Shown: positions 9,244-18,456 of the stretch, piece after piece
Numbering within the stretch: the stretch's first letter is position 1
Layout: the number at the start of each line of letters is the position of its first letter
Assembly (NCBI RefSeq): GCF_004766055.1
Contig: NZ_SPQR01000007.1
Coordinates: forward strand, 62,001 to 126,000
DNA length: 64,000 bases
Origin: Desulfosporosinus sp. Sb-LF
GTDB lineage: Bacteria; Bacillota; Desulfitobacteriia; Desulfitobacteriales; Desulfitobacteriaceae
Direction of reading: 5' to 3'
Made by a program: the position numbers and the translations under genes
Notes under the pieces: generated by a model
The model's input: the letters and a program-made list of their open reading frames with translations, nothing else
Database searches by the model: none
What the model was told of the DNA's origin: nothing

Positions 9244-9478
9244 TCCTGGTCCGCCTTTCGAATTTTCTAGGATTCCTTACAAGATATTCAACACGAGATT
9301 TATTCTTTCCTCTAAACGATCGGAGGAATCAAGCTCAAATTATGAAATCACCTGCACTGTTTGTCTTTATAGGGAGGATTTTTGTCTTATCTCGGCGAAT
9401 ATACAGCGAATAGATTCTTAATGATTAATGGTAAATCCAATAGTTTGCAAACTATGATAACGTAAGGAGGGAAATATA

Positions 9479-10948
9479 ATGTACGAAAGCACGCGGGGTA
9501 ATCTTTCAGGCCAAATAGCATCGCAAGCGATTGCGTTAGGAATGGTACCAAGCGGGGGGCTCTTTGTTCCTTCGAATTTTCCCGCCTTGAATTGGCAGGA
9601 CCTTCAGGGGCTAAACTATCGTGACGTTGCAAAGCGTGTCATGATACCATACTTACCTGATTTTTCAGAGGAGACCCTTTCTGAAATTGTCAACGTTTAT
9701 GCCGATGGAACGTTTGACGGGCCTAACCCAGCACCTCTGGTTCCTGTGGGTAGTTTCGGAGTGTTGGAACTTTGGCATGGGCCCACAGCTGCTTTTAAAG
9801 ATATGGCGTTGCAGGTATTGCCAGACTTATTGAACGTTAGTCTTAAACAGCTTGAGTATGATACTGAGGTTTTAATTCTAGTTGCTACATCCGGTGATAC
9901 AGGAAAGGCCGCTTTGGAAGGATTTAAAAACAGAGCAGGCATGCATATTGTTGTCTTTTATCCGGAGGGAGGCGTGAGCCCTGTTCAAGAACGTCAGATG
10001 ACCACTACCGAAGGGGCGAATACCCATGTTGTGGCTGTTAAGGGGAATTTCGATCAGTGTCAAACTGCGGTAAAGCATATTTTTGCTTCGGAAACTTTGA
10101 AGGCCGAGTTACAGGAGAAGCAGTTGATCTTTTCCTCGGCTAATTCTATCAATTGGGGACGGCTTTTGCCTCAAATCGTTTATTATTTCTGGGCCTACTT
10201 GCAGGCAGTCGAGCAGGGGAAAGTCGCTCCAGGAGGCTCAATGAATGTGGTAGTCCCGACGGGGAATTTTGGGAATTTGCTGGCCGCGTATTATGCTAAG
10301 CGGATGGGGCTTCCAATTGGCCGAATCATTAGTGCTTCCAATCAAAATAATGTCTTGGCTGATTTTTTTGCTACAGGGGTATATCAAAGCAAGCGAGCCT
10401 TTTATCAAACGATCTCCCCCTCTATGGACATCTTAATATCGAGTAATTTTGAGCGTTTTCTATATGAGATGAGTGGGCGAGATGCGGAGGGGATTCAAAC
10501 CTGGTATGATTCGAGTAACCAGGGGACGTTTACTGTCGATCCGGATACCTTAAAACAATGTCAAGATACTGTGTATGCAGGATGGGCAAATGAAGAAGAA
10601 ACCCTCGAGATAATTTCCCGAAGTTACAAAACCTATCAGTATGTTTTTGATCCTCACACAGCTGTAGCAATGAAAGTGTATGAGGATTATCTTTCCACGA
10701 CCAATGATCAAACCTATACAGTGATCGCCTCAACTGCAAGCCCCTTCAAATTTGCGACGAATGTTTTAAAGGGGTTAGAGGAACAGAAGAGTGCGAAGGA
10801 TGAATGGGAAGCACTCAATCGGTTAAGTCAGTTGACAGGTTGGAAAATTCCCTTGGGATTGCAAGGACTAGAGTCCAAGACGGCAAAAAGCGTTGATACG
10901 TGTGAGCCGGAAGAGATCGCTGAATTATTACAGAAAATGTTCACGTAA
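9479..10948 (+). CDS. thrC: Threonine synthase
   Basis: PLP enzyme that converts O-phosphohomoserine to threonine. The fold-type II active-site lysine is K107 in HGPTAAFKDMALQ, and the phosphate-binding loop ATSGDTGKAA follows near residue 140. Length of 489 aa and the long N-terminal region (YESTRGN) match the longer, E. coli/yeast-like class of threonine synthases. ATG with AAGGAGGG seven to nine bases upstream. Monocistronic, with a terminator shared with convergent pheA. The 235-base upstream region shows no recognisable T-box or other leader. Confidence 0.94.
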   Translation: MYESTRGNLSGQIASQAIALGMVPSGGLFVPSNFPALNWQDLQGLNYRDVAKRVMIPYLPDFSEETLSEIVNVYADGTFDGPNPAPLVPVGSFGVLELWHGPTAAFKDMALQVLPDLLNVSLKQLEYDTEVLILVATSGDTGKAALEGFKNRAGMHIVVFYPEGGVSPVQERQMTTTEGANTHVVAVKGNFDQCQTAVKHIFASETLKAELQEKQLIFSSANSINWGRLLPQIVYYFWAYLQAVEQGKVAPGGSMNVVVPTGNFGNLLAAYYAKRMGLPIGRIISASNQNNVLADFFATGVYQSKRAFYQTISPSMDILISSNFERFLYEMSGRDAEGIQTWYDSSNQGTFTVDPDTLKQCQDTVYAGWANEEETLEIISRSYKTYQYVFDPHTAVAMKVYEDYLSTTNDQTYTVIASTASPFKFATNVLKGLEEQKSAKDEWEALNRLSQLTGWKIPLGLQGLESKTAKSVDTCEPEEIAELLQKMFT

Positions 10949-10999
10949 TGGAAATGTTTGCCCCGTTCGTTCAGTCATATGCTTCGTTAGATAAAGTGA

Positions 11000-11027
11000 A
11001 AGGAGAGAGGATTAATCCTCTCTCCTT
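11000..11027. terminator. Bidirectional terminator between thrC and pheA
   Basis: Perfect palindromic hairpin AAGGAGAGAGGATT / AATCCTCTCTCCTT (11000-11027), flanked by A-rich sequence. Its right arm overlaps the pheA stop codon (11026-11028). Confidence 0.8.
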
Positions 11028-11889
11028 AAAATATTCTCTCATCGGGCAGTGCCTTTGGATAGGAACCTAAGAGTTTTACTGAGATGTTTGCTTCTTTTAG
11101 AGCCCACAGGACATCTTGAATGGGGGGGGCAAAGACATAGCCGTCCACATCAACAAAGAAAACGTATTCGCCCAGTTTCCTTTTCGAGGGACGGGATTCG
11201 ATACGGCTTAAATTGATATGCCGTTTAGAAAATTCACCCAAAATGCGGTACAAAGACCCGGGTGTGTTTTCTGCGATAACCAGAAGCGATGTTTTGTCTT
11301 CCCCACCTGACATTTCTGCAAGGCTATGGCTGACAAGGACAAAGCGTGTGTCATTTAGCGTGATATCCTGGATGCGTTCTTTGAGAAGGTGAAGATTATA
11401 GAGTTGGGCAGCTCGACGGGGTCCGATTGCTGCCCAGTTTTCCCGGATAGAGGAAATCTTATGGGCCGCTTCAGCCGTGCTTAAAGAAGTGATCTGTTGA
11501 GCCTGGGGGAGGTGTTTCTCGAGGAAATCGCGACATTGCCCGATCGCCTGTTCATGAGAATAAACTCGCTCTATCTGTTCAAGCGGCATAGGTGCGTGCG
11601 ACAGAAGGCATTGGTCAACGGGATGAACAAATTCATGAGTGATAAAGAGATGTTCAGTTTGGCCGAGGGTATCCATAGTCACGCCGACTTGGCCCTCAGT
11701 GGAATTTTCTAAAGGGACAAAGGCCCAGTCAATTTCCTTATCGTTACAGGCGAATAGTAAGCGTGGTATGGTTGGAAACGGAATGAGCTCAGGGGTTGTT
11801 TCGCTAAATTCAGTACGAGTGGTTAGAAATAAATGGAGTGCCTCCTCGGAAAAACTTCCGTTTGGTCCTAAATAGCCCATCTTTTTCAT
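11026..11889 (-). CDS. pheA: Prephenate dehydratase
   Basis: Converts prephenate to phenylpyruvate in phenylalanine synthesis. The catalytic domain (about 4-185) starts GYLGPNGSFSEEAL and contains the TRFVLV motif (threonine essential for catalysis) near residue 181. A C-terminal ACT domain (about 198-275) carries SLYRILGEFSKRHINLSRIESRPSK, the phenylalanine-binding ESRP signature for feedback inhibition. No chorismate mutase domain is fused. ATG with an AGGAGA site. A T-box-like leader lies upstream, implying control by uncharged tRNA. Confidence 0.95.
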   Translation of the reverse strand: MKKMGYLGPNGSFSEEALHLFLTTRTEFSETTPELIPFPTIPRLLFACNDKEIDWAFVPLENSTEGQVGVTMDTLGQTEHLFITHEFVHPVDQCLLSHAPMPLEQIERVYSHEQAIGQCRDFLEKHLPQAQQITSLSTAEAAHKISSIRENWAAIGPRRAAQLYNLHLLKERIQDITLNDTRFVLVSHSLAEMSGGEDKTSLLVIAENTPGSLYRILGEFSKRHINLSRIESRPSKRKLGEYVFFVDVDGYVFAPPIQDVLWALKEANISVKLLGSYPKALPDERIF

Positions 11890-11904
11890 AGTTTAGTCTC
11901 CTTG

Positions 11905-11992
11905 CAGTAAAATAAAAAGGTCTGACCCATCCACTCCAAGGGATCAGTCAGAACCTCGCGGTACCACCCTCATGGTCGTTCTCGGCTACTTT
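11905..11992 (-). promoter_or_regulatory. T-box leader (apparently lacking Stem I) upstream of pheA
   Basis: On the minus strand the canonical T-box element AGGGTGGTACCGCG lies at 11970-11957. It is followed by a terminator hairpin (arms 11955-11941 and 11932-11919) and a T-rich run down to 11911. ATCCCTT just inside the hairpin can pair back with AGGG of the T-box, forming the alternative antiterminator. No Stem I or specifier loop is recognisable: between the hydrogenase stop and the T-box (12053-11971) no Phe codon (TTC or TTT) occurs in any frame. With the promoter proposed at 12027-11999, the RNA would begin only some 20 nt before the T-box. Confidence 0.8.
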
Positions 11993-11998
11993 CATCCT

Positions 11999-12027
11999 AT
12001 CATAATACAGATAGACATTAACGGCAA
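11999..12027 (-). promoter_or_regulatory. Putative sigma-A promoter of pheA
   Basis: Minus-strand TTGCCG (12027-12022), 17-base spacer, TATGAT (12004-11999). It predicts a transcript starting near 11992. Read-through from the upstream hydrogenase gene is an alternative source of leader RNA. Confidence 0.55.
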
Positions 12028-12053
12028 GTGTTATTGTGATAGGCTACATCAAC

Positions 12054-13310
12054 TCAGAATTCCCGAGTAAACATGGATTCGTCATCAAGAAGGGATTCGA
12101 GAGTTTTATAACCGAGTCGATCTAGTAGTTGTAAAACAAAGGGATTATCAGCGGGAGTCCCATAAGGCGCTTCATTACCATAATTATTCACATGCTCAGT
12201 TGCCTGGTCCACATTAATTAAAGATTTAGGCCCACCGACACATCCGCCAACGCACCCCATTCCCTCTAAAAAATTAGCTTTAATTTCACCATTGATGATG
12301 TCTTTAAGCATTTTTTTGCAGTCAACAATGCCATTTGCTTGTTCTGAGCGTAACGAAATAGTTCGATCTGGGCGAAGTCTTGTCAGGGTGTCAGACACTG
12401 CCATGCTTACGCCACCGGTTCGTGCATAGATTCGCCCTCCCCTTGAGGAGTGATCTCGTTCATCTTCCTCAAGTTCGGGTAGAGAAACTTTTGCGGCATC
12501 AAAAATCTCAGAGATTTCCTGAAAAGTTAGGACATAATCCACGGCATCCCGAATATCGGCTTCTTTCGCTTCGGCCTTTTTGGCAATACAAGGACCGATG
12601 AACACAGTCTTAGCTTCAGGATGCAGGCGTTTTATTACACGGCCGCAGGCAACCATGGGTGAGACAGAGGCAGGCATATGAGGGACTAGAGTGTGATAGG
12701 TTTTGCGAATCATGGCAACCCACATGGGGCAACAGCAACTTGTCAAAAGGAAATCGTGGTCTTCTTGAATAGATCGGTCGAATTCGAACGCTTCTTTTAA
12801 AGTAAGAATGTCGGCAAAGAGGGCCACTTCCATCATGCCATGAAATCCTATCTTTTTAAAAGCGGTACGTAGTTTACCCGTGGTGACATCGGAAGAAAAT
12901 TGGCCCACAAAGGCAGGTGCGATCATGGCATACACAGGATGTTTTCCAGAGGACAGTTCTTCAAAAAGGGGGATGAAATCTTTTCGATCCACTAAATGCC
13001 CACTTTTACAACTTTCAAGACAAAGAGCACATCCCACACATGCCTCGGCAGAGACAATAACATGGCCGTTCGCATCCTTTTCAATGGCTGAGAATAAACA
13101 AGCAACTTCGCAGGGGGTGTGGTCTGAAGAACAAGAACAGTCGTCCTGTTCAAGATGCACTACTGAAGAAAGATTCTCTGGATGGAGCAAAAGTTGGAGC
13201 TTTTCTTCATTGCTCTTACCCGATTGCTGGATTCTTTCAATGGTTTCACTTAAAGTTCCCTGATACGCCGCCTTGACAAGTTGTTGGAAGATATCGTCAT
13301 AGGTTTGCAT
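12054..13310 (-). CDS. [FeFe] hydrogenase, monomeric type with ferredoxin domain
   Basis: 418-aa iron-only hydrogenase-like protein that would reduce protons or oxidise H2. A cysteine-rich N-terminal region (about 57-115) includes a ferredoxin-type CVGCALCLESCK cluster site. The H-cluster domain follows with L1 TSCCCPMW, L2 GPCIAKKAEA and L3 EGMGCVGGCVGG, all with cysteines in place. The L2 and L3 variants (GPC rather than MPC, GMGCVGG rather than the common MACPGG) place it outside classical group A, closer to group B-like anaerobe enzymes. No NAD- or formate-linked partner and no hydEFG maturase is adjacent. ATG with a GGAGG site. Confidence 0.88.
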   Translation of the reverse strand: MQTYDDIFQQLVKAAYQGTLSETIERIQQSGKSNEEKLQLLLHPENLSSVVHLEQDDCSCSSDHTPCEVACLFSAIEKDANGHVIVSAEACVGCALCLESCKSGHLVDRKDFIPLFEELSSGKHPVYAMIAPAFVGQFSSDVTTGKLRTAFKKIGFHGMMEVALFADILTLKEAFEFDRSIQEDHDFLLTSCCCPMWVAMIRKTYHTLVPHMPASVSPMVACGRVIKRLHPEAKTVFIGPCIAKKAEAKEADIRDAVDYVLTFQEISEIFDAAKVSLPELEEDERDHSSRGGRIYARTGGVSMAVSDTLTRLRPDRTISLRSEQANGIVDCKKMLKDIINGEIKANFLEGMGCVGGCVGGPKSLINVDQATEHVNNYGNEAPYGTPADNPFVLQLLDRLGYKTLESLLDDESMFTREF

Positions 13311-13780
13311 AGGTTCCTCCCCGTAAACGTTCTTTGCAAGTTAGTATAAACTGAAACTAATAACTTATTACGGACTGACTAACATACTTGCGAAGGGGGC
13401 TAGGATCGAGTAAAATTAAGCTTGGAAGGTTGGGGAACCTTCCAGGGGGTCGGTGGACAAGGTGGATGAAACAGGCAGTGGAACGTACGCTGCCTGTTTC
13501 GCTATTTTTGTCCTAATAATCGTTGATGAAGGGCATGATACCAAAACTACTACATAAACTTAGGACGAAGGCCCTACTGGAAGTACCACGGAGAGAAGTG
13601 GAGTTTAGGTTGTGGATAAAGGCCTTGACCGTTATCTGAATACTTGATAAACTTAGAAAAATAGCTGTTCGAGGTCCTTTACTTAAAAAGGAGGGAGAGG
13701 TTCTGTAATTTCATGGTAAGAGTCGTGCGGAATTCTTTAGGTATTAGTGCAAACTTTAATTAATGGAGGGAAATGAAATA
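13311..13780 (+). other. Intergenic region with two hairpins, upstream of the nucleoside importer
   Basis: About 470 bases between the divergent hydrogenase and bmpA genes. A perfect GGAAGGTT-GGGG-AACCTTCC hairpin lies at 13424-13443. A terminator-like hairpin at 13468-13500 (11-bp arms GAAACAGGCAG/CTGCCTGTTTC, then GCTATTTTTG) points along the plus strand although no gene precedes it there. This suggests a short untranslated RNA or an attenuated leader for the importer. I searched for purine-riboswitch core sequences and did not find them. The bmpA ribosome site GGAGGG is at 13765-13770. Confidence 0.5.
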
Positions 13781-14827
13781 ATGAGAAAATCATGGTTCAT
13801 TAGTAGCTTGACAATGATACTTATTTTTGCCGTTTCACTAGTCGGATGTAGCAACACCACGACTACGACTCCTAAAGCCTCCGAACCCGCGAAGAAAGAA
13901 TTTAAAGTTGGATTAGTTACTGACGTAGGAGGACTTAATGACCATAGCTTTAACTTCCTCGCAAACAAGGGGTTAGAACAGGCTGTGAAAGACCTCGGTG
14001 TAAAAAAAGGTGTTGTAGAGTCAAAACAAATGACGGACTATGAAACTAACCTCAGCCGATTTGCTCAGGACAAATACAACTTAGTCATTGCTGTTGGCTT
14101 TTTAATGCAAGACGCTGTTGAGAAGGTTTCTAAAGATTTCCCAGACACGAAATTTATGATTATTGACTCCTCTATCACGGATCGCCCGAACGTCGCATCT
14201 GCTATGTTTAAAACTGAACAGTGCGGTTACCTGGTTGGAGTGATGGCTGGTTTATTGGAAAAAGATCCCGCAATCCCGAACGCTTTGAGTAAAAATACAG
14301 TGGGCCTTGTGGGTGGTATGAAGATTCCTCCCGTTGACGATTACATCGCTGGTTTTATTCAAGGAGCTAAGAGTGTTAACTCTGATATTAAGATCAACTT
14401 GAAATATACAAATAAGTTTGACGATCCTGCTCTCGGTAAACAAACAGCACTCTCTCAAATTGCCGCTGGCGCTGATATAGTTTTCCACATTGCCGGTGGA
14501 ACAGGAACAGGCGTTATCGACGCTGCTAAAGAAAAGAAAGTCTATGCAATCGGCGTTGATGCGGATCAAAACTATATGGCTCCGGATACTGTCATCACAA
14601 GCGCCTTGAAGGGTATGGATGTGGCAACTTTTGATATCATTAAGAATGTAATGGATGACAAATTCAAGAGTGGAAACGTGTTCTTCGATTTGAGTAACAA
14701 CGGAGTTGGTTTTGCCAATCCAACGAAGGTTGTGCCTAAAGAGGTTGTAGACAAGGTCAACGATGCTGCGAAGCAAATCAAAGATGGAAAAATAACAGTT
14801 TCTAATATAATTCCTTCAGGGTTCTAA
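13781..14827 (+). CDS. bmpA: BMP family nucleoside-binding lipoprotein
   Basis: Substrate-binding lipoprotein of a nucleoside ABC importer. The signal peptide ends in a lipobox SLVGC with lipidated C23. The mature protein has the BMP/PnrA fold: FKVGLVTDVGGLNDHSFN at its start, ADIVFHIAGGTGTGVIDAA in the middle and a C-terminal DGKI segment. Start chosen as ATG 13781, ten bases after GGAGGG; the in-frame ATG at 13763 overlaps that site. First gene of a four-gene operon with one ATPase and two permeases, equivalent to nupN of the B. subtilis guanosine importer. Confidence 0.9.
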   Translation: MRKSWFISSLTMILIFAVSLVGCSNTTTTTPKASEPAKKEFKVGLVTDVGGLNDHSFNFLANKGLEQAVKDLGVKKGVVESKQMTDYETNLSRFAQDKYNLVIAVGFLMQDAVEKVSKDFPDTKFMIIDSSITDRPNVASAMFKTEQCGYLVGVMAGLLEKDPAIPNALSKNTVGLVGGMKIPPVDDYIAGFIQGAKSVNSDIKINLKYTNKFDDPALGKQTALSQIAAGADIVFHIAGGTGTGVIDAAKEKKVYAIGVDADQNYMAPDTVITSALKGMDVATFDIIKNVMDDKFKSGNVFFDLSNNGVGFANPTKVVPKEVVDKVNDAAKQIKDGKITVSNIIPSGF

Positions 14828-14927
14828 AACAAGGGATCAAGGGTTTGAACGTTTATTGGATGGCGAAATGACATGTGGATTGCTTCATAATCCGTTATGG
14901 GGCAATCCCTTTCTTATGGAGGGGACT

Positions 14928-16442
14928 ATGCGTACCTGTTTAGAAGTTAGAGATATTACGAAATCGTTTCCGGGAGTTCTCGCTAATGATCAAGTGAACC
15001 TTGATGTGCGTGAAGGAGAAATTCATGCAATTTTAGGAGAGAATGGCGCAGGTAAATCCACACTCATGAAAGTCATTTACGGACTATATCGACCTGATTC
15101 AGGGAGTATTCGACTTTATGACCAAGAACTCAACTTTACAAGTCCTCGTCAGGCGATTCAAGCGGGCATAGGAATGGTGCACCAACACTTTATGCTTATA
15201 CCTGCTTTAACGGTTGCGGAAAATATTGTCCTGGGTGGGGAAACGGGGAGAATTCATTATCGACGTAAGAAAAATGAAGAGATTGTCTATCAACTTGCCA
15301 AACAGTACCATATGGAAATTGATCCGAGTGCAAAGGTTGCAAATCTTACGGTAGGACTTCAACAACGTGTTGAAATTTTAAAAGTCTTTTATCGTAAGGC
15401 AAAGTTGCTCATATTGGATGAACCGACAGCAATGCTCACTCCTCAAGAGGTGGAAGAATTGATCATTGTCATGGAGCGTCTTCGCTCACAGGGGATCCCC
15501 ATTATCTTCATCGATCATAAACTTGACGAGGTGAAACGCGTCTCAGATCGTGTCACGGTGATGAGAGCAGGAAAGACGGTTAAGACTCTTGAAACGAACT
15601 CTACAACCTCTCAGGAACTTGCCAATTTGATGGTGGGTCGCGAAGTCGTGCTTCTTGTGTCTAAACCGCCTCAGACGCCGGGTGAACCAGTTTTAGAGGT
15701 CGAAGACCTCGTCGTCTCGTCCGGACGTAACGAAGCGGTCAAAGGGATAAGTTTCCAAGTTCACCGGGGGGAAATCTTTGGACTTGCAGGAATTGATGGG
15801 AATGGTCAGTTTGAACTTGTAGAAGCAATTGCGGGGCTTTTGTCTTGTAAGAGTGGGTGCATTCGATTTCTAGGAAAAGATCTTACGTCCTCAACGGTTA
15901 GACGTAGGACCAAAGCGGGAATTGCATATATTCCTCAAGATCGTCAATTAGATGGCCTAGTATTGGATTTTGAGCTGACGGAAAATTTTGTGCTAAGGGA
16001 TTTTTTCAAAGTGCCTTTTGCACGTTTTGGCCAAATGCAAAAAAAAACCATCGAGGACTACTCGACCCGACTATCAGAAGCCTTCGACGTTCGGCCAAGG
16101 CAGATTCACGCCCAGGCACGCAATCTTTCGGGAGGTAATCAACAAAAAGTAATTTTGGCCCGCGAAGTTTCTCGTGACCCTGAGTTATTGATTGCTGCTC
16201 AACCGACAAGGGGCTTAGATGTCGGTGCGATTCAGTTTATCCATAACAAACTCTTGGAGTTACGTGCCAATGGAAAGGCAGTACTCTTGGTTTCATTGGA
16301 ATTAGATGAGATCATGTCTATGTCAGATCGGATTGGTGTTATTCATGCTGGCCGACTGATGGCGATCCTACCAGGCGGACAAGCAACACGCGAGCAGCTA
16401 GGTTTACTCATGACGGGTGTGGACGTAGAGAAGGAGGGGTAA
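14928..16442 (+). CDS. Duplicated ABC ATPase of nucleoside importer (NupO-like)
   Basis: Fused two-domain ATPase energising the importer. Domain 1 (about 5-230) has GENGAGKST, an LTVGLQQRVEILK signature in place of canonical LSGGQ, and LILDEPTA. Domain 2 (about 250-490) has the degenerate Walker A GIDGNGQFEL, LSGGNQQKVILAREV, and LLIAAQPTRGLDVG in which the usual Walker B Asp-Glu pair is replaced. This asymmetry is typical of the sugar/nucleoside (RbsA, NupO, YufO) class. Start set at ATG 14928 with GGAGGGG at 14918-14924; upstream in-frame ATGs lack a site. The permease follows after two bases. Confidence 0.92.
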   Translation: MRTCLEVRDITKSFPGVLANDQVNLDVREGEIHAILGENGAGKSTLMKVIYGLYRPDSGSIRLYDQELNFTSPRQAIQAGIGMVHQHFMLIPALTVAENIVLGGETGRIHYRRKKNEEIVYQLAKQYHMEIDPSAKVANLTVGLQQRVEILKVFYRKAKLLILDEPTAMLTPQEVEELIIVMERLRSQGIPIIFIDHKLDEVKRVSDRVTVMRAGKTVKTLETNSTTSQELANLMVGREVVLLVSKPPQTPGEPVLEVEDLVVSSGRNEAVKGISFQVHRGEIFGLAGIDGNGQFELVEAIAGLLSCKSGCIRFLGKDLTSSTVRRRTKAGIAYIPQDRQLDGLVLDFELTENFVLRDFFKVPFARFGQMQKKTIEDYSTRLSEAFDVRPRQIHAQARNLSGGNQQKVILAREVSRDPELLIAAQPTRGLDVGAIQFIHNKLLELRANGKAVLLVSLELDEIMSMSDRIGVIHAGRLMAILPGGQATREQLGLLMTGVDVEKEG

Positions 16443-16444
16443 AC

Positions 16445-17506
16445 ATGCAAAAGACCATTGAAGGATTGGTTACCCCTTTTGTAGCGATTGTGATTGCAGT
16501 CCTGATCGGTGCAGGGGTTATGCTCATAACAGGTCATGATCCATTTACAGCATATGGATCCCTCATTTCAGGAGCGTTTGGCTCTACCGTAAACGTTTCG
16601 AATACAATGGCAAATGCTATTCCCTTAGTCCTATCGGGGTTAGGTGTAGCTATTGCTTTTAAGGCTGGATTGTTTAACATTGGAGCAGAGGGTCAATATT
16701 GGATCGGGAGTATGGCTTCCGTCTGGATTGGCTATTCCGTTCATGGGCTTCCCCCTATCTTACATATTGTTCTTTCTATTCTAGTGGCCATGCTGGCGGC
16801 CGGACTTTGGGCGGGAATTGTCCCTGGGTTGGCTAAGGCTTTCGTGGGTGCGCATGAAGTCATCACGACCATGATGATGAGTTATATTGGTATTTTCTTA
16901 AGCCACTATATGCTGGAAAATGGCCCTATGATGCAACCCGGCTTCACTCCTCAATCTCCGGTGATTCTTCCAACTGCAATGTTAGGGAAGCTCGTGGAGC
17001 GGACGCAATTGTCTTGGGGTGTCGTAATCGCCTTTATAGCATGTGTTATTGTTTATTGGTTACTTTATAGGACAACCTTGGGTTATCGATTGAGGGCAGT
17101 TGGGTTAAATTCACGGGCCGCCAACTACGCTGGAATTAACGTCCCCTTTCATTTGGTTTTAGCCTTATTTATAAGTGGAACTTTAGCCGGTTTAGCGGGT
17201 GCAGTCCAAATGCTGGGGGTTCAACATCGTCTCTATGATAGCTTTTCATCTGGATACGGATTTACAGCCATCGTGGTCGCCTTGCTTGCCAATAATAATC
17301 CTTTTGGCGTAATTCTGACATCGATCTTCTTTGCAGCTTTGTCAACTGGAGGACAGTCAATGCAATTGGTTTCAGGAGTGCCAGCACATCTGACCGATGT
17401 CATTTCAGGGATCATCATCTTCTTAGTCGCGACGAAGGATATCGTGCAGATGGTTCAAAAACGCTGGCGCAGAAATCGAACCCTAGCGCACGTCAAGGAG
17501 GCTTAA
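16445..17506 (+). CDS. Nucleoside ABC importer permease (NupP-like)
   Basis: 353-aa inner-membrane permease of the BPD_transp_2 family (branched-chain amino acid/ribose/nucleoside type) with around nine predicted membrane helices. Characteristic segments are AFKAGLFNIGAEGQYWIG (about 75-92) and YRLRAVGLNSRAANYAGINV (about 214-233), the cytoplasmic loop that contacts the ATPase. ATG two bases after the ATPase gene and two bases before the next permease, so the three are tightly coupled in translation. It pairs with the smaller permease downstream as a heterodimer. Confidence 0.92.
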   Translation: MQKTIEGLVTPFVAIVIAVLIGAGVMLITGHDPFTAYGSLISGAFGSTVNVSNTMANAIPLVLSGLGVAIAFKAGLFNIGAEGQYWIGSMASVWIGYSVHGLPPILHIVLSILVAMLAAGLWAGIVPGLAKAFVGAHEVITTMMMSYIGIFLSHYMLENGPMMQPGFTPQSPVILPTAMLGKLVERTQLSWGVVIAFIACVIVYWLLYRTTLGYRLRAVGLNSRAANYAGINVPFHLVLALFISGTLAGLAGAVQMLGVQHRLYDSFSSGYGFTAIVVALLANNNPFGVILTSIFFAALSTGGQSMQLVSGVPAHLTDVISGIIIFLVATKDIVQMVQKRWRRNRTLAHVKEA

Positions 17507-17508
17507 GT

Positions 17509-18435
17509 ATGGTTTTGGATGCATTAATGAGACCTGATTTGTGGGCGGCTACACTGGCAATGGCCACTCCGATTGCGCTTCCTGCTTTGGGGGGAACCTT
17601 TTCCGAGCGCAGTGGAGTTGTCAACATTGCCATGGAAGGAATAATGTTAATTGGAGCTTTCTTCGGGGTTTTGTTTTCCTACTATACCCATAGCGCTTGG
17701 CTAGGCATGCTGGGGGCATTATTTATGGGAGCGTTTATCTCGGCGCTATTTGCTTATGTAACGGTGAATCTCGGGGGGGATCAAGTGATTGTAGGAATGG
17801 GCGTAAATATTTTCGCAGCTGGGCTGACAGCATTTCTGTTAAATACCATCTTTGGGTACGGCGGAACTCCTCGAGATACACTGGCTCTTCCCAATATTAC
17901 TATTCCAGGAATTAGTGAGATTCCCTTTGTGGGGGCAATTATAGGGTCTCAGAATGTGGTGGTCTATTTAATGCTGATCTTGGTAATCACTTCTCATTAT
18001 TTCCTATTTCATACTAATTTGGGACTGAGGCTCAGAGCGGTTGGAGAAAATCCTCAGGCTGCAGATACAGCGGGGCTTAATGTTAAGGGCCTGCGTTATT
18101 TGGGAGTTATTATCGGGGGCATGTTTTCTAGCTTAGGAGGGGTCTATCTGGCCTTAGGGCTGTTAAATAGTTTCGAAGTGAATATGAGCGGGGGGCGAGG
18201 GTATATCGCCTTAGCGGCCATGATCTTTGGTAAGTGGACACCGTTTGGGTCGTTGGGTGCTGCCCTACTGTTCGGATTCGCTACGGCTTTAAGCATGGTT
18301 TTGCAAGGTGGAGGAGTATCCTCGAATATTATTCAAATGCTGCCGTATGCCTTGACCATTTTAGCTTTAACGGGGTTAGTAGGAAGAAGTACTGCACCTG
18401 CGGCAGATGGTATTCCGTATAATCCGAATAAATAA
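17509..18435 (+). CDS. Nucleoside ABC importer permease (NupQ-like)
   Basis: 308-aa permease, the second transmembrane subunit of the importer. It begins ALMRPDLWAATLAMATPIALPALGGTFSERSGVVNIAMEGIMLIGAF, the signature of the shorter permease in BMP-type systems, and has the ATPase-contact loop LRLRAVGENPQAADTAGLNV near 190-209. Around eight helices are visible. ATG two bases after the first permease, last gene of the operon, ending at a terminator 22 bases on. Guanosine, inosine or other nucleosides are the likely cargo by family analogy. Confidence 0.92.
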   Translation: MVLDALMRPDLWAATLAMATPIALPALGGTFSERSGVVNIAMEGIMLIGAFFGVLFSYYTHSAWLGMLGALFMGAFISALFAYVTVNLGGDQVIVGMGVNIFAAGLTAFLLNTIFGYGGTPRDTLALPNITIPGISEIPFVGAIIGSQNVVVYLMLILVITSHYFLFHTNLGLRLRAVGENPQAADTAGLNVKGLRYLGVIIGGMFSSLGGVYLALGLLNSFEVNMSGGRGYIALAAMIFGKWTPFGSLGAALLFGFATALSMVLQGGGVSSNIIQMLPYALTILALTGLVGRSTAPAADGIPYNPNK

Positions 18436-18456
18436 GCGAATGAGGTGGGGTGAGCT

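Noticed and set aside
14252-14776. 174-codon frame opposite bmpA
   Set aside because: Antisense shadow of the binding-protein gene without start signals or motifs.
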